From Corynebacterium falsenii (GTDB lineage: Bacteria > Actinomycetota > Actinomycetes > Mycobacteriales > Mycobacteriaceae): a stretch of 64,000 bases of DNA. The number at the start of each line of letters is the position of its first letter. Positions within the stretch are counted from its first letter, which is position 1. Of the stretch, positions 26,714 to 41,003 are shown in pieces. The notes under the pieces are model-generated. The model made no database searches and was not told the origin of the DNA. It saw nothing but the letters and a program-made list of their open reading frames with translations. The position numbers were made by a program, and so were the translations under genes. Location of the stretch: the NCBI RefSeq assembly GCF_020099275.1, contig NZ_CP083646.1:1488001-1552000 (forward strand). Direction: 5' to 3'.

Positions 26714-27553
26714 ATGAGTTCCCTGCGTTTCCAGCCGCCAGACGATGTTGAACTATTCACCGAGCGCACCCCGCGGATCGTCAACGCCGCGAAGCTCCAC
26801 CGCGCGGCAGCCCGTAAGAAGGCAGGCGTGTTCATCGTCGAAGGCGAAAACTGCGTGGAAGCAGCAGTATCGACCGGCTCTGCCACCGATATCTTCGCCA
26901 CGCTGGATGCCGCAGAGCGCTTCGAACCCGTGCTGCGCACGGCCTCCTACATGAACGTCTACATCCACTTCATCACGGACAAGGCCGCCAAGCACCTCTC
27001 GGACACCGTCACCACCACGGGCCTGTTCGCCCTGTGCAAGCCCGTGACATGGAGCGTGGGCAAGGCCCTCGCCGGCAACCCGCAGCTGGTCAGCGTCCCG
27101 GTGGAAACCAACGATCCCGGCAACGCAGGCACCCTGATGAGGGTGGCAGACGCCATGGGTGCAGACGCCGTGGTGTTCGCCGGCGAGACAGTCGATCCGC
27201 AGTCCTGCAAAGCCGCACGGGCCTCCGCGGGCTCGCTGTTCCATATCCCCGTGGCACGCTCAACGAACATCAAGGACGTCATCGGCCAGCTCCGCGCCCA
27301 GGGTCTTACCATCCTGGCCACGACCGCCGACGGCGAGGTCAGCCTCGACGATGCTGCCCCAATGCTGTCCGGGCCCACCGCCTGGCTCTTCGGCAACGAA
27401 GCGCATGGCCTTAGCGATGAGGTACAGCAGCTGGCGGATCACCGCGTCTCCATCCCCATCCGCGGACGCGCCGAATCGTTGAACCTCGCAACGGCCGCCT
27501 CGATTTGCATGTACCAGTCGTCCGCCGCCAAAGCACAACCAAGTAAGCCGTAA
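26714..27553 (+). CDS. TrmH/SpoU family RNA 2'-O-methyltransferase
   Basis: 279 residues with the SpoU C-terminal knot domain: motif 1 NDPGNAGTLMRVADAMGAD (about 135-153), motif 2 WLFGNEAHGLSDE and motif 3 VSIPIRGRAESLNLATAASI. The N-terminal region (KLHRAAARKKAGVFIVEGEN) is the SpoU substrate-binding domain as in 23S rRNA G2251-type enzymes and mycobacterial TsnR-like proteins. It methylates a ribose in rRNA or tRNA using SAM; the site cannot be assigned. The position between rplT and pheS is the usual actinobacterial synteny. Confidence 0.9.
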   Translation: MSSLRFQPPDDVELFTERTPRIVNAAKLHRAAARKKAGVFIVEGENCVEAAVSTGSATDIFATLDAAERFEPVLRTASYMNVYIHFITDKAAKHLSDTVTTTGLFALCKPVTWSVGKALAGNPQLVSVPVETNDPGNAGTLMRVADAMGADAVVFAGETVDPQSCKAARASAGSLFHIPVARSTNIKDVIGQLRAQGLTILATTADGEVSLDDAAPMLSGPTAWLFGNEAHGLSDEVQQLADHRVSIPIRGRAESLNLATAASICMYQSSAAKAQPSKP

Positions 27554-27626
27554 CGGACCGGAGCGGGTATTATTGTTTCGGTTAAAAGTCTGACGTTACG
27601 GCGCGGGAACCCCCACGGGGTCATGA

Positions 27627-28706
<1,080 letters not shown>

Positions 28707-28793
28707 CCGGATCCCAGCTAGTCTCCACCACTTCCAACTAACTCCCAACTACCTCCCACTACCTCCACGAAGAAACTCGAGGAAACCTAAAGC

Positions 28794-31352
28794 ATGTTGA
28801 TTTCACAGTCTTGGCTGACGCGCATTCTGCAGACCTCCAACCCCAATTGGTCTGTGAGCGCCGAGGAGTTCGATTCGGGCTTCGTCCGCGTGGGCTTCGA
28901 AACTGAGGGATACCAGGCCATCCCCAACACCACCGGCCCGCTCGTGATCGGCCATGTGGACAACATCGAGGAGCTGGAAGGCTTCAAAAAGCCCATCCGC
29001 TACTGCACCGTCAACGTCGGCCAGGCCAACGGCACCGGCGAGCCTCAGCACATCATCTGCGGCGCCCGGAACTTCGCCGAGGGCGATAACGTGGTCGTAG
29101 CTCTGCCCGGTACCGTGCTGCCCGGCCCGTTCGAGATCTCTGCCCGCAAGACCTACGGCAAGATCTCCGAAGGCATGATCTGCTCCGCCATGGAAGTGGG
29201 CCTAGCCAGCCAGCAGAACCCCGGCATCATGACTATCTCTAGCGCCGAGCTGGCCGCCAATGGCCTCAGCATCGGCGACGATGCCCGCGGCCTGCTCGGC
29301 CTCGATGACACGGTTTTCGACGTCAACATCACCCCTGACCGCGGCTATGCCCTGTCTGCTCGCGGCCTGGCTCGCGAACTCGCTTCCAGTTTCGATCTGC
29401 AGTTCCGCGACCCCGCCACGGACCCGGCCGCAGCCGCCCTCGATGACGACCTTTTCGCGGGCCTGCCCGGCACCCAGGGCGATGTGCAGTCCATTCGGGT
29501 GGACGAGGATACGAAGTGCGCGATGTTCGGCATGCGCAAGGTCACCGGCGTGGATCCCACCGCGGAGTCTCCGCTGTGGTTGCAGCGCGAGCTCATGCTT
29601 TGCGGCCAGCGACCCATCAACGTGCCCACGGACATCACCAACTACGTCATGTTCCTGCTCGGCCAGCCGATGCACGCCTTCGACGCCGACCAGGTCAGCG
29701 GCGACCTGCACGTCCGTCTGGCGCAGTCCGGTGAGAAGCTCACCACGCTTGATGATGTGGAGCGCACCCTCGATGCCGAAGACGTGGTGATCTGCGATGA
29801 CAATGGCATCCAGTCGCTGGCTGGCGTGATGGGTGGGTCGACCTCCGAGGTCACGGATTCCACGACCACCGTGCTGTTCGAGGCCGCGCACTGGGATCAG
29901 ATCACGGTGGCGCGCACCTGCCGCCGCCACAAGCTGTCCAGCGAGGCCTCCCGCCGCTTCGAGCGTGGCACCGACCCGGCGGTCATCGAGGAAGCCCTCG
30001 ACTTCGCTGTGGCGCTGCTGGCCAAGATCGCCGGTGGCACCATCGTGGAGGGCCGCACCATCGTGGGCTCCGTCCCGCAGATGCCCACCATCACGATGCA
30101 CACGTCCCGCCCCGGCAAGGTCGCTGGCACGATCTACCCGGACGGCACCACGATCTCCCGCCTCACGGAGATCGGCTGCACCGTGCGCGAAACCGGTTCC
30201 CGGGATGACAACGGCGCCCGCGAGATCGAGGTCACCCCGCCGACGTGGCGCCCGGATCTCACGATGCCCGCTGACCTCGTGGAGGAGGTCCTGCGTCTCG
30301 AGGGCTTGGAGAACATCCCATCGATCGTCCCGACCGCACCCGCTGGTACCGGCCTGACCCCGCGCCAGCGCATGCGCCGCAGCGTTGGCCGCGCCCTGGC
30401 TTGGGCGGGCTACGCGGAGATTCTGCCCACCCCGTTCATCGCCAACGACGTGTTCGACGTGTGGGATCTTCCCGCGGATGATCCCCGCCGCGTCACCGTC
30501 AAGGTGCAAAATCCCCTGGAGAGCGACTACGCGCAGATCGGCACCACCTTGTTGCCGTCGATGATCGAGTCGCTGCGCCGCAACGTCACCCGCGGTCAGC
30601 GTGATGTGGCGCTCTACGGTGTGGAGCAGGTCGCTATCCCGGAGACCTCTGAGCAGCATTCCCCGATGCCGAGCGTGGCGCAGCGCCCGTCTGCCGAGGA
30701 GATTCAGGAGCTCATGGACTCCCTGCCGAAGCAGCCGTTGCACGTCGCGGTGGTCGCATCCGGCGCCCGCGAGCTGCAGGGCACGTGGGGCCAGGCCGTG
30801 CCGTTCGAGGCCGCCGACGCGATCGAGGCCGCCCGCATCATCGCTCGTGCCGCTGGCGTGGACGTGGAGTTCCGCAATGCCGAGTATCTGCCGTGGCACC
30901 CGGGCCGGTGCGCTGAGGTTCTCGTGGACGGCGAGGTCGTGGGCCACGCCGGCGAGCTGCACCCGCAGGTCTGCGAGCGCGCGAACATCCCGGCCCGCAC
31001 GGTGGCCGTGGAGCTGAACCTGGACGCACTGCCGCTGAAGGAAACGTTCCCACGCCCGGTGCTCTCCGCCTACCCGGCCGTGCTGCAGGATATTGCCGTT
31101 GTGGTCGACGCCGCCACGCCCGCCCAGACCGTCGAGGACGCTTTGCGGGCTGGCGCTGGCGAGCTGCTGGAGGAGATCCGGTTGTTCGATGTGTATCGCA
31201 GTGACTCGCTGGGGGAGGACAAGCGTTCTCTGACCTTCTCGCTGCGTTTCCGCGCGACGGATCGCACGCTCACGGAGGAGGAGGCCAGCGAGGCCCGCGA
31301 GGCCGCGTTGGAGAACGCCACTCGCGAAGTGGGCGCCACGCTCCGCGCGTAG
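28794..31352 (+). CDS. pheT: Phenylalanyl-tRNA synthetase beta subunit
   Basis: 852 residues with the usual domain order: N-terminal tRNA-binding OB fold (VIGHVDNIEELEGFKKPIRY), B3/B4 editing domain (ITPDRGYALSARGLAREL and LSSEASRRFERGTDPAV), B5 domain, inactive synthetase-like fold, and the C-terminal ferredoxin-like anticodon domain (LQDIAVVVDAATPAQTVEDA). The start ATG at 28794 has GAGGAA upstream. It follows pheS after 87 nt of CT-rich, apparently unstructured sequence and is co-transcribed with it. Confidence 0.97.
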   Translation: MLISQSWLTRILQTSNPNWSVSAEEFDSGFVRVGFETEGYQAIPNTTGPLVIGHVDNIEELEGFKKPIRYCTVNVGQANGTGEPQHIICGARNFAEGDNVVVALPGTVLPGPFEISARKTYGKISEGMICSAMEVGLASQQNPGIMTISSAELAANGLSIGDDARGLLGLDDTVFDVNITPDRGYALSARGLARELASSFDLQFRDPATDPAAAALDDDLFAGLPGTQGDVQSIRVDEDTKCAMFGMRKVTGVDPTAESPLWLQRELMLCGQRPINVPTDITNYVMFLLGQPMHAFDADQVSGDLHVRLAQSGEKLTTLDDVERTLDAEDVVICDDNGIQSLAGVMGGSTSEVTDSTTTVLFEAAHWDQITVARTCRRHKLSSEASRRFERGTDPAVIEEALDFAVALLAKIAGGTIVEGRTIVGSVPQMPTITMHTSRPGKVAGTIYPDGTTISRLTEIGCTVRETGSRDDNGAREIEVTPPTWRPDLTMPADLVEEVLRLEGLENIPSIVPTAPAGTGLTPRQRMRRSVGRALAWAGYAEILPTPFIANDVFDVWDLPADDPRRVTVKVQNPLESDYAQIGTTLLPSMIESLRRNVTRGQRDVALYGVEQVAIPETSEQHSPMPSVAQRPSAEEIQELMDSLPKQPLHVAVVASGARELQGTWGQAVPFEAADAIEAARIIARAAGVDVEFRNAEYLPWHPGRCAEVLVDGEVVGHAGELHPQVCERANIPARTVAVELNLDALPLKETFPRPVLSAYPAVLQDIAVVVDAATPAQTVEDALRAGAGELLEEIRLFDVYRSDSLGEDKRSLTFSLRFRATDRTLTEEEASEAREAALENATREVGATLRA

Positions 31353-31403
31353 CCACCCTCCGTGATCGGCCACCCATGGTGGTGTCCACCCCACCCCCAG
31401 GGG

Positions 31404-31437
31404 TGCATAAATTTCATGTTTCTGCATAATTTTCATT
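31404..31437 (+). promoter_or_regulatory. Two ARG boxes upstream of argC
   Basis: TGCATAAATTTCATG (31404-31418) and TGCATAATTTTCATT (31423-31437), spaced 19 bp centre to centre. They resemble ArgR operators and overlap the -35 region of argC. ArgR itself is encoded in the operon (36889-37353), so repression by arginine is expected. Confidence 0.75.
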
Positions 31438-31443
31438 CTCTGC

Positions 31444-31449
31444 TAAAGT
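31444..31449 (+). promoter_or_regulatory. -10 element of the argC operon
   Basis: TAAAGT ends 7 nt before the argC ATG, again the spacing of a leaderless transcript. It lies just after the second ARG box. Confidence 0.55.
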
Positions 31450-31456
31450 AGGCAGA

Positions 31457-32473
31457 ATGATTTCGATTGCAGTTGCAGGAGCCAGCGGTTACGCAGGCGG
31501 CGAAGCACTTCGCCTCCTGCTCAACCACCCCGGATATGGCACCGACTTCACCATCGGAGCCCTCACCGGAGGGTCCAACGCAGGCACCCGATTCGGTGAC
31601 CTGGTGCCCTCCCTCCCGGCTCTGGCCGATCGCCGCCTCGAGGACACCACCGAGGAGATCCTCGGCAGCCACGATGCCGCCATCCTCGCGCTCCCGCACG
31701 GAGTCTCCGCCAATCTCAACCTCCCCGACACCATGAAGGTCGTGGACTGCGGAGCAGACTACCGGCTACGCAACGCCAACTACTGGGCCAGGTTCTACGG
31801 CACCGAACACGCCGGGTCGCGCACCTACGGCATCCCCGAGATGCCCGGCCACCGGGAAGAGATCGCCGCCAGCTCGTACGTCGCGGCGCCCGGTTGTTTC
31901 CCCACCGGCGCCACCCTCGCCGCCATGCCCGGCATCGCCTCCGGCCTCATGGCACCGCAGATCAGCGTGGTCTCGGTCACCGGTACCTCCGGCGCGGGCA
32001 AGAAGGCCGCGGTCAACCTGCTCGGTAGCGAAACCCAAGCCAACCTGCGCGCCTACGGCGTGGGCACGCACCGCCACACCCCGGAGATCAAGCAGAACCT
32101 CGAAGAGCTCGTGCCGGATACCGACGGCGTGCACGTGACCTTCACCCCCATCCTCGCGCCACTGACGCGCGGCATCCTCACCACCGTTACCGCGCCCGCC
32201 CGCGGCACGGACAAGGACATTCGCCACGCCTACGAGGACTTCTGCGCCGACGAGCCCTTCCTGCACCTGCTGCCGCAGGGTCAACAGCCGGAAACGAAGT
32301 CGGTCATGGGGTCCAATATGGTGCACCTCCAGGTGGAGGTATCGGACGGCATGATTATCGCCACCAGCGCCATCGACAACCTCACCAAGGGCACCGCCGG
32401 TGCCGCCATTCAGTGCCTCAACCTCATGCTGGGGTGGCCGGAAACCGCGGGTCTTCCGCAAACGGGAATGTAG
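31457..32473 (+). CDS. argC: N-acetyl-gamma-glutamyl-phosphate reductase
   Basis: 338 residues. N-terminal NAD(P) motif [17 protein letters not shown]; the catalytic Cys is in [18 protein letters not shown] (about residue 150), matching the family pattern PGCYPT with Phe in place of Tyr. It reduces N-acetylglutamyl phosphate to the semialdehyde, step three of arginine synthesis. First gene of argCJBDFR; argJ follows after 12 nt. Confidence 0.97.
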   Translation: MISIAVAGASGYAGGEALRLLLNHPGYGTDFTIGALTGGSNAGTRFGDLVPSLPALADRRLEDTTEEILGSHDAAILALPHGVSANLNLPDTMKVVDCGADYRLRNANYWARFYGTEHAGSRTYGIPEMPGHREEIAASSYVAAPGCFPTGATLAAMPGIASGLMAPQISVVSVTGTSGAGKKAAVNLLGSETQANLRAYGVGTHRHTPEIKQNLEELVPDTDGVHVTFTPILAPLTRGILTTVTAPARGTDKDIRHAYEDFCADEPFLHLLPQGQQPETKSVMGSNMVHLQVEVSDGMIIATSAIDNLTKGTAGAAIQCLNLMLGWPETAGLPQTGM

Positions 32474-32485
32474 GAGCACAACCCC

Positions 32486-33739
32486 ATGAACGAGCAGAAT
32501 CAGCAGAACCAACAGCAGCAGAATCAGCAGAACCAGCACCCCACACCGCACGGCTCAAGCCAGGATTCCCGCCAGGCCGCCAAGGGCGTGACGGTACCCA
32601 AGGGGTTCGTAGCAGCGTCGACCACCGCGAAGATTAAGCCCTCGGGGAAGCCAGACATGGCGCTCGTCGTCAACGAAGGCCCGGAATACACCGCGGCCGC
32701 AGTGTTCACGCGCAACCGGGTGCAGGCCGCCCCGGTGAAATACACCCGGGCGCACAACGATGGCACCTTCCACGCGGTCGTGCTCAACTCCGGCAACGCC
32801 AACGCCTGCAACGGCGCCCAGGGCGACCGCGACGCCGAGACCACGGCTCAGGCTGTGGCAGACAAGCTCGGGATCGACGCCGCCGAGGTCGCCGTGTGCT
32901 CCACCGGCCTCATCGGCGACGTGCTGCCCATGGACAAGGTGCTGGGCGGAGTGGACGCGATGGTGCCGCAGCTCAGCAGCGAGGAGTCCGCAGGTCACAG
33001 GGCGGCTGAGGCGATTATGACCACCGACCTCGTCTCCAAGGAAGCCGTGTACCACGGCGACGGATGGTCCATCGGCGCGATGGGCAAGGGCGTGGGCATG
33101 ATGGCACCGTCGCTAGCCACCATGCTGGTGGTTCTTACGACCGACGCCACCATCGAATCCGCCGACCAGGCCCAGAAGGCACTGACTGGGGCCAGCTCCA
33201 CCACCTTCGACTGCATCGACGTGGACGGATCCACCTCCACCAACGACACGGTGATCCTCATGGCCAATGGCGCCAGCGGAGTGTCCCCGGACCCCGAGGA
33301 ATTCGCCGCCGCCGTGCACCAGGTGTGCCTGGACATCGCCATGCAGCTGCAGGCAGACGCCGAGGGCGTGACCAAACGCGTGTCCATCACCGTCAGCGGA
33401 GCGGCCACGGACGCCGAGGCCAAGGACGCAGCCCGGGTCATTGGTCGCGATAACCTGTTCAAGTGCGCCATGTTCGGCTCCGACCCGAACTGGGGCCGCG
33501 TGCTCGCCGCAGTGGGCATGGCCCCAGTGGAGATGGAGCCGGATCGGATCAGCGTGTCCTTCAACGGCCACCCCGTGTGCGTCAATGCCACGGGAGCACC
33601 CGGCGCCCGCGAGGTGGACTTGAGCGGCGCGGACATCGCCGTGGAGGTCAACCTGGCGGTGGGCGAGGGGCGTGCCACGGTGTGGACCACGGACCTGTCC
33701 CACGACTACGTGGAGATCAACTCGGCGTACTCGTCCTAG
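32486..33739 (+). CDS. argJ: Bifunctional ornithine acetyltransferase / N-acetylglutamate synthase
   Basis: 417 residues. ArgJ recycles the acetyl group from N-acetylornithine to glutamate, so the pathway here is cyclic and no argE or argA is needed. The precursor is self-cleaved before the nucleophilic Thr in [12 protein letters not shown] (about residue 180); [11 protein letters not shown] and [15 protein letters not shown] are family motifs. Odd: the first about 35 residues start [18 protein letters not shown], a Gln/Asn tract from repeated CAG/AAC/AAT codons not usual for ArgJ; the normal family N-terminus begins at KGVTVPKGF. Start ATG 32486 has GTAGGAG upstream. Confidence 0.96.
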   Translation: MNEQNQQNQQQQNQQNQHPTPHGSSQDSRQAAKGVTVPKGFVAASTTAKIKPSGKPDMALVVNEGPEYTAAAVFTRNRVQAAPVKYTRAHNDGTFHAVVLNSGNANACNGAQGDRDAETTAQAVADKLGIDAAEVAVCSTGLIGDVLPMDKVLGGVDAMVPQLSSEESAGHRAAEAIMTTDLVSKEAVYHGDGWSIGAMGKGVGMMAPSLATMLVVLTTDATIESADQAQKALTGASSTTFDCIDVDGSTSTNDTVILMANGASGVSPDPEEFAAAVHQVCLDIAMQLQADAEGVTKRVSITVSGAATDAEAKDAARVIGRDNLFKCAMFGSDPNWGRVLAAVGMAPVEMEPDRISVSFNGHPVCVNATGAPGAREVDLSGADIAVEVNLAVGEGRATVWTTDLSHDYVEINSAYSS

Positions 33740-33818
33740 GGCGAGTGCAGCACGAGCCAGCACAACCCAACACAACCCAGCACACGAGCCAGAACGCGAC
33801 AAGAGAAACCGAACAACA

Positions 33819-34742
33819 ATGGCTGAAATTCACCAGGCAATAGACACCACAGGGCTCACCCCCGAGGTGCGCAGCCACGTCCTCGCCGAGGCGCTGCCGT
33901 GGCTGCTGCACTTCCGAGACAAGATCGTGGTGGTCAAGTACGGCGGCAACGCCATGATCGATGACAACCTCAAGCGCGCCTTCGCCGCGGACATGGTGTT
34001 CCTCCGCGCCGTGGGTGCCCGGCCCGTCGTGGTTCACGGCGGCGGCCCGCAGATCAACGAGATGCTCAAGACCGTGGGGCTCGAAGGCGAGTTCAAGAGC
34101 GGCTTCCGCGTGACCACGCCTGAGGTCATGGAGTACGTCCGCATGGTGCTGTTCGGCAAGGTCGGCCGCGAACTCGTGGGCCTGATCAACGAACACGGCC
34201 CCTACGCCGTGGGCACCAGCGGCGAAGATGCCGGCCTGTTCACCGCCACCAAGCGCACCATTGAGATCGATGGGGAAGAGGTGGATCTGGGCCGGGTCGG
34301 CCAGATCGAACACGTTAACGCCGAGAGCTTGCTCGACCTCATCGATGCCGGCCGCATTCCCGTGGTCTCCACCATCGCCCCGGACGAGCACGGCCGGATT
34401 TACAACATCAACGCCGACACCGCCGCGGGCGCTCTGGCCTCCGCGCTCGGTGCCGAGCGGCTCGTCATGCTCACCAATGTCCAGGGGTTGTACACCGACT
34501 GGCCGGACAAGGACTCCCTCGTCTCCAGCCTCACCCCGGACGAGCTCGAGGAGCTGCTGCCGAGCCTCGATTCGGGCATGATCCCGAAGATGGAGGCCTG
34601 CCTTTCCGCCCTGCGCACCGGGGTGAATGCCGCGCATGTCATCGACGGCCGCATCCCCCATTCCGTGCTTCTCGAGCTCATGACTGAGGGCGGCATCGGA
34701 ACCATGATCACCCCAGAAGATTGGGAAGGAATCCATGTCTAA
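33819..34742 (+). CDS. argB: N-acetylglutamate kinase
   Basis: 307 residues from ATG 33819. Amino-acid kinase fold: [19 protein letters not shown] (phosphate-binding Lys), [15 protein letters not shown], and the C-terminal [17 protein letters not shown]. It phosphorylates N-acetylglutamate and is the feedback-inhibited step in corynebacteria; the N-terminal helix residues 1-20 typical of arginine-sensitive, hexameric enzymes is present ([20 protein letters not shown]). The 79-nt gap after argJ holds imperfect copies of CACGAGCCAG and CACAACCCA. Confidence 0.96.
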   Translation: MAEIHQAIDTTGLTPEVRSHVLAEALPWLLHFRDKIVVVKYGGNAMIDDNLKRAFAADMVFLRAVGARPVVVHGGGPQINEMLKTVGLEGEFKSGFRVTTPEVMEYVRMVLFGKVGRELVGLINEHGPYAVGTSGEDAGLFTATKRTIEIDGEEVDLGRVGQIEHVNAESLLDLIDAGRIPVVSTIAPDEHGRIYNINADTAAGALASALGAERLVMLTNVQGLYTDWPDKDSLVSSLTPDELEELLPSLDSGMIPKMEACLSALRTGVNAAHVIDGRIPHSVLLELMTEGGIGTMITPEDWEGIHV

Positions 34743-35952
34743 TTCTGAGGCAAACTCTGCTACAACACCTGCCCCTGCCTCTGCTGCTGCCTCGTGGGAG
34801 CAGCACTGGAACGGCGCCGTGATGGACACCTACGGCACCCCGCAACGCGAGCTCGTCAGCGGCCAGGGCGCTATCGTCACCGACTCCGCTGGCGCGACCT
34901 ACCTCGACCTGCTCTCCGGCATCGCCGTGAACGCCCTGGGCCATGGTCATCCCGCTATTATCGACGCCGTTACGCGTCAGCTCTCCACACTCGGCCACAC
35001 GTCTAACATTTTCGCCCACCCCCAGGTCATCGCCCTGGCGGAGAACATCAAGACCCTCATCGGCCCCGCCGCCGAGGATGCCAAGGTGTTCTTCTGCAAC
35101 TCCGGGGCCGAGGCCAACGAGGCCGCCTTCAAGATCGCCCGCGCCACCGGCAAGACGAAGATCCTCGCCGCCGAGCGCGGCTTCCACGGCCGCACGATGG
35201 GCGCACTGGCGCTGACCGGGCAGCCGGACAAGCAGGAGCCATTCAAGCCCCTGCCCGCCGGGGTGGAGTTCTACCCATACGGCGATATCGATGCGCTGCG
35301 GGACATGGCCGATGAGTCCACCGCCGCGATCTTCCTGGAATCCATCCAGGGCGAGACGGGTGTGATCCCCGCACCGGAGGGCTTCCTCACCGACGTCCGC
35401 GCGCTGTGCGATGAGCTCGGCATCCTCATGGTCGTGGACGAAGTCCAGGCCGGCATGGGACGCACCGGGCAGTGGTTCGGCTACCAGGTGGAAGACATCG
35501 TGCCGGACGTCATCACGATGGCCAAGGGCCTCGGCGGCGGCCTGCCCATCGGCGCCTGCGTGGCACTGCCCACGGCACAGCTACTTGCCAAGGGCATGCA
35601 CGGCACGACCTTCGGCGGAAACCCCGTGGTCTGCGCCGCCGCCAACGCCGTCATTGAGACCATCAAGGCCGAGGACATCCTCGCCAACGTGCGCGAGCAA
35701 TCCGAGGTGTTCGCGACACTCGCCGAGCACCCGAGCGTCACCGAAGTGCGCGGCCGTGGGCTCATGCTCGGTGTGGTGCTGGACCAGCCGCTCACCGTGG
35801 ATCCGCTGGACTACGGGCTGATCCTCAACCGGCCGAATCCACAGGTGCTGAGAATCGTGCCACCGTTGAACATCACGGCGGAGCAGGCGCATGATGGCGT
35901 CGAAAAAATAACGACAATGTTGGATGACAACCGTGCGAAGCAAGGAGAATGA
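34735..35952 (+). CDS. argD: Acetylornithine aminotransferase
   Basis: 405 residues, class III PLP aminotransferase. Motifs: [33 protein letters not shown], and [18 protein letters not shown] leading to the PLP Lys in [15 protein letters not shown]. Converts N-acetylglutamate semialdehyde to N-acetylornithine. ATG at 34735 overlaps the argB end by 8 nt, with GGAAGGA upstream, indicating translational coupling. N-terminus has a short Ala/Ser/Pro-rich stretch. Confidence 0.96.
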   Translation: MSNSEANSATTPAPASAAASWEQHWNGAVMDTYGTPQRELVSGQGAIVTDSAGATYLDLLSGIAVNALGHGHPAIIDAVTRQLSTLGHTSNIFAHPQVIALAENIKTLIGPAAEDAKVFFCNSGAEANEAAFKIARATGKTKILAAERGFHGRTMGALALTGQPDKQEPFKPLPAGVEFYPYGDIDALRDMADESTAAIFLESIQGETGVIPAPEGFLTDVRALCDELGILMVVDEVQAGMGRTGQWFGYQVEDIVPDVITMAKGLGGGLPIGACVALPTAQLLAKGMHGTTFGGNPVVCAAANAVIETIKAEDILANVREQSEVFATLAEHPSVTEVRGRGLMLGVVLDQPLTVDPLDYGLILNRPNPQVLRIVPPLNITAEQAHDGVEKITTMLDDNRAKQGE

Positions 35953-35953
35953 C

Positions 35954-36904
35954 ATGGCCAACGCGACGGGTAATGAGACGGTGAACAAGCGAGTGCTGCG
36001 GCACATCCTGGCAGATGATGATCTGCAGCCCAATGAACTCGTTGAGGTGTTGGCGCTGGCCGAGGACCTGAAGAAGGACCGCTACTACAGCAAGCACCGC
36101 AACCTGCTCGAGCGCGAATCGGTGGCCGTGCTGTTCGACAAGACCTCCACGCGCACGCGATTCTCCTTCGATGCCGGCATCAACGAGCTCGGCGGCAACG
36201 CCATCGTGGTCGACTCGGGTGCGTCCCAGATGGGTAAGGGCGAGACCTACCAGGACACGGGCGCAGTGCTCTCGCGCTTCGTCAGCGCCATCGTGTGGCG
36301 CACCAGCGCACAATCGAACCTGGAACAGATGGCAGAGACCGCCACGGTGCCGATCGTCAACGCGCTGTCCGACGATTTCCACCCCTGCCAGATCCTCGCC
36401 GACCTGCAGACCATCAAGGAGCACAAGGGCCGACTGGAAGGCATCAACGCCATCTACTTCGGCGACGGTGCCAACAACATGGCCAACAGCTACATGCTGG
36501 GCTTCGCCAACGCTGGGGTGAACATCACCATTTGCGCGCCCGAGGGCTTCCAGCCGGAGCAGAAGTTCGTGGACCGGGCGCTGGCCCGCGCCGAGCAGAC
36601 CGGGGCCACCGTGACCGTCACCGATGTGGTGGACGCCGCCGGGGCAGACGTGGTCATCACCGACACCTGGGTCTCCATGGGCATGGATGCCAGCCTGGAC
36701 CGCAGCGCGCTCAAGGCCTACCAGGTCAACGCCGAGGTCATGAAGACCGCTGCCGACGATGCGATCTTCATGCACTGCCTGCCTGCCTACCGCGGTTCCG
36801 AAGTGACGGCCGAGGTGATCGACGGCGATCAGTCCGTGGTCTTCGACGAAGCCGAAAACCGACTCCACGCACAGAAGGCACTGCTGACATGGCTACTCCG
36901 CTAA
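35954..36904 (+). CDS. argF: Ornithine carbamoyltransferase
   Basis: 316 residues. Carbamoyl phosphate site [21 protein letters not shown] motif; [12 protein letters not shown]; ornithine site [13 protein letters not shown] with the catalytic Cys. Makes citrulline from ornithine and carbamoyl phosphate in the cytoplasm. The ATG at 35954 sits 1 nt after the argD stop with AAGGAG 6 nt upstream. The family usually has HCLP-A-xRGxEV, which is intact. Confidence 0.96.
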   Translation: MANATGNETVNKRVLRHILADDDLQPNELVEVLALAEDLKKDRYYSKHRNLLERESVAVLFDKTSTRTRFSFDAGINELGGNAIVVDSGASQMGKGETYQDTGAVLSRFVSAIVWRTSAQSNLEQMAETATVPIVNALSDDFHPCQILADLQTIKEHKGRLEGINAIYFGDGANNMANSYMLGFANAGVNITICAPEGFQPEQKFVDRALARAEQTGATVTVTDVVDAAGADVVITDTWVSMGMDASLDRSALKAYQVNAEVMKTAADDAIFMHCLPAYRGSEVTAEVIDGDQSVVFDEAENRLHAQKALLTWLLR

Positions 36905-37353
36905 CCCGCACGGCGCGCCAAGACCTCATCGGCCGCATCATCGGGGCAGAGAAGGTCTCCAGCCAGCGGGAGCTGCTGGAATTGCTGCTCAACCGCGGCA
37001 TCGACGTCACACAAGCCACGCTATCCCGCGATCTGGTGGACCTCGGCGCGAAGAAGGTGCGCAGCGACGGGGAGACCTACTACTCCCTGTCCGATGACGT
37101 GCGGGTCGATGGGCCGGACAAGCTACGCCGCGTGCTCACGGAGCTGCTGGTGGACTACGACCACTCGGGAAACATCGCCGTGCTGCGCACCCCACCAGGG
37201 GCGGCCCAGTATCTGGCGAGCATCCTCGACCGCTCCGACATGAGCCGGGTGGTCGCCACGATCGCCGGCGACGACACCGTATTCGTGCTGGCTCGGGAGC
37301 CGCTCAACGGCAAAGAGCTAGGGGAGTATTTCTACAACCTCTCGCACAGTTAA
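36889..37353 (+). CDS. argR: Arginine repressor
   Basis: 154 residues. N-terminal winged helix ([32 protein letters not shown]); C-terminal hexamerisation and arginine-binding domain ([35 protein letters not shown]). The ATG at 36889 overlaps the argF end by 16 nt. It binds ARG boxes upstream of argC and possibly argG when arginine is present, so the operon carries its own repressor. Confidence 0.95.
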   Translation: MATPLTRTARQDLIGRIIGAEKVSSQRELLELLLNRGIDVTQATLSRDLVDLGAKKVRSDGETYYSLSDDVRVDGPDKLRRVLTELLVDYDHSGNIAVLRTPPGAAQYLASILDRSDMSRVVATIAGDDTVFVLAREPLNGKELGEYFYNLSHS

Positions 37354-37393
37354 ACTCGTGGCGTAGCAGATTTACGTGTGACATTCCGACAAG

Positions 37394-37424
37394 TGCATAT
37401 CACTCAACTTAACTACTCATAATA
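37394..37424 (+). promoter_or_regulatory. Possible argG promoter / ARG box
   Basis: TGCATATCACTCA (37394-37406) resembles the left half of the argC ARG boxes, and a -10-like CATAAT follows at about 37418. The match is weak; it may only be an AT-rich promoter region. Confidence 0.35.
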
Positions 37425-37444
37425 ACCGAAAGGATCGCAATTCC

Positions 37445-40101
<2,657 letters not shown>

Positions 40102-40124
40102 CTCTTGCACCAAACGTCACACTC

Positions 40125-40183
40125 AAGGCCACATCCTGCTGTTGCTTTTCTATAACAATTGCAGCAGAAATGTGGCCTTTCTT
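40125..40183 (+). terminator. Terminator of argGH
   Basis: AAGGCCACAT (40125-40134) pairs with ATGTGGCCTT (40170-40179), with an inner CTGCTG/CAGCAG stem and an AT-rich loop, followed by TCTT. Confidence 0.85.
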
Positions 40184-40205
40184 CGGAGCCGGGGGACACG
40201 TCTTG

Positions 40206-40211
40206 TACCCT
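40206..40211 (+). promoter_or_regulatory. -10 element of the AMIN-like lipoprotein gene
   Basis: TACCCT ends 8 nt before the ATG at 40220; no Shine-Dalgarno is present. Confidence 0.4.
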
Positions 40212-40219
40212 GGATACCT

Positions 40220-40936
40220 ATGAACCGGACAGAAGGAAAGCCCCTCCGATCGACGGCTCTGATCGCCGCACTTGCTGCGGTGAGCCTTACTGTGTCAGCG
40301 TGCAACGATGGCGATAGCGTTAGCCAAGCCCCGTCTTCGATCGCTGGTCAGAACACTGCTGAAGTCGATCAGACCACGAGCACCGCTTCAGCAGAGGCCA
40401 CACAGTCCTCACAGTCCTCGTCGAAGGATTCCGCAGACAGTGAATCGTCCGCCGCCGCCCAGTCCAGCGTGACCGCCTCCAACGAGCTTGAGCCCATGGC
40501 TGGCTCCCAGCCTTTGGACGTGCTCCCAGGGCAGGGTGCCCACCTCAAGGTTGTCGACGTCCGCGATGGTGGCCACCGCGATTTCGACCGTTTTGTTGTC
40601 GAACTGGATGGGGAAGGGCAACCTGGCTGGTTTGTTCAGCTCACCGAGGAACCGCGTGGCATGGGTTCCGGTCTCCCCATCGAGTACAACGGAGCTCAGG
40701 CGATGGTGATCGGCCTCCGCGGTATCGAGGCCCCCATCAACCCGGATGGTTCGATCAGGCCCAAGGTGGAAGCCCCGAAGGTGGAGGCTCACACGAAGGT
40801 CATTGATTCCATCAGTAACGAGGGCTGGTTCGAAGGCGGGCAGCGTTTCGTGATCGGCTTGAAGAAGCGCAACCCCGAGTTCAAGGTAAACCTCCTGCGC
40901 GGCCCCACCCGCGTGGTCATCGACATCATGCACTAG
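40220..40936 (+). CDS. AMIN-like domain lipoprotein
   Basis: 238 residues. Signal peptide with lipobox SLTVSACN (Cys about residue 28), so it is predicted to be anchored on the outer face of the membrane. Residues about 30-90 are a Ser/Ala/Glu/Asp-rich linker. The C-terminal domain (from LKVVDVRDGGHRDFDRFVVE to GPTRVVIDIMH) has the beta-rich pattern of AMIN-like domains, which bind cell-wall polymers in other proteins. It is monocistronic, with a leaderless-type promoter, between argH and a convergent lipoprotein gene. Ligand unknown. Confidence 0.75.
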   Translation: MNRTEGKPLRSTALIAALAAVSLTVSACNDGDSVSQAPSSIAGQNTAEVDQTTSTASAEATQSSQSSSKDSADSESSAAAQSSVTASNELEPMAGSQPLDVLPGQGAHLKVVDVRDGGHRDFDRFVVELDGEGQPGWFVQLTEEPRGMGSGLPIEYNGAQAMVIGLRGIEAPINPDGSIRPKVEAPKVEAHTKVIDSISNEGWFEGGQRFVIGLKKRNPEFKVNLLRGPTRVVIDIMH

Positions 40937-41003
40937 GGTTCACACGCGAGAACCCAAAAGCATTAAGATGAAGGCTTGGGGGAGCCTAAGGGGGTATCGG
41001 GGC

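Noticed and set aside
28707..28793. CT-rich short repeats (CTACCTCC, CCAACTA) between pheS and pheT
   Set aside because: Low-complexity spacer without hairpin or promoter; noted within pheT only.
33672..33818. N-terminal extension of argB into argJ
   Set aside because: Extension is the out-of-frame 3' end of argJ; the family N-terminus starts at 33819.
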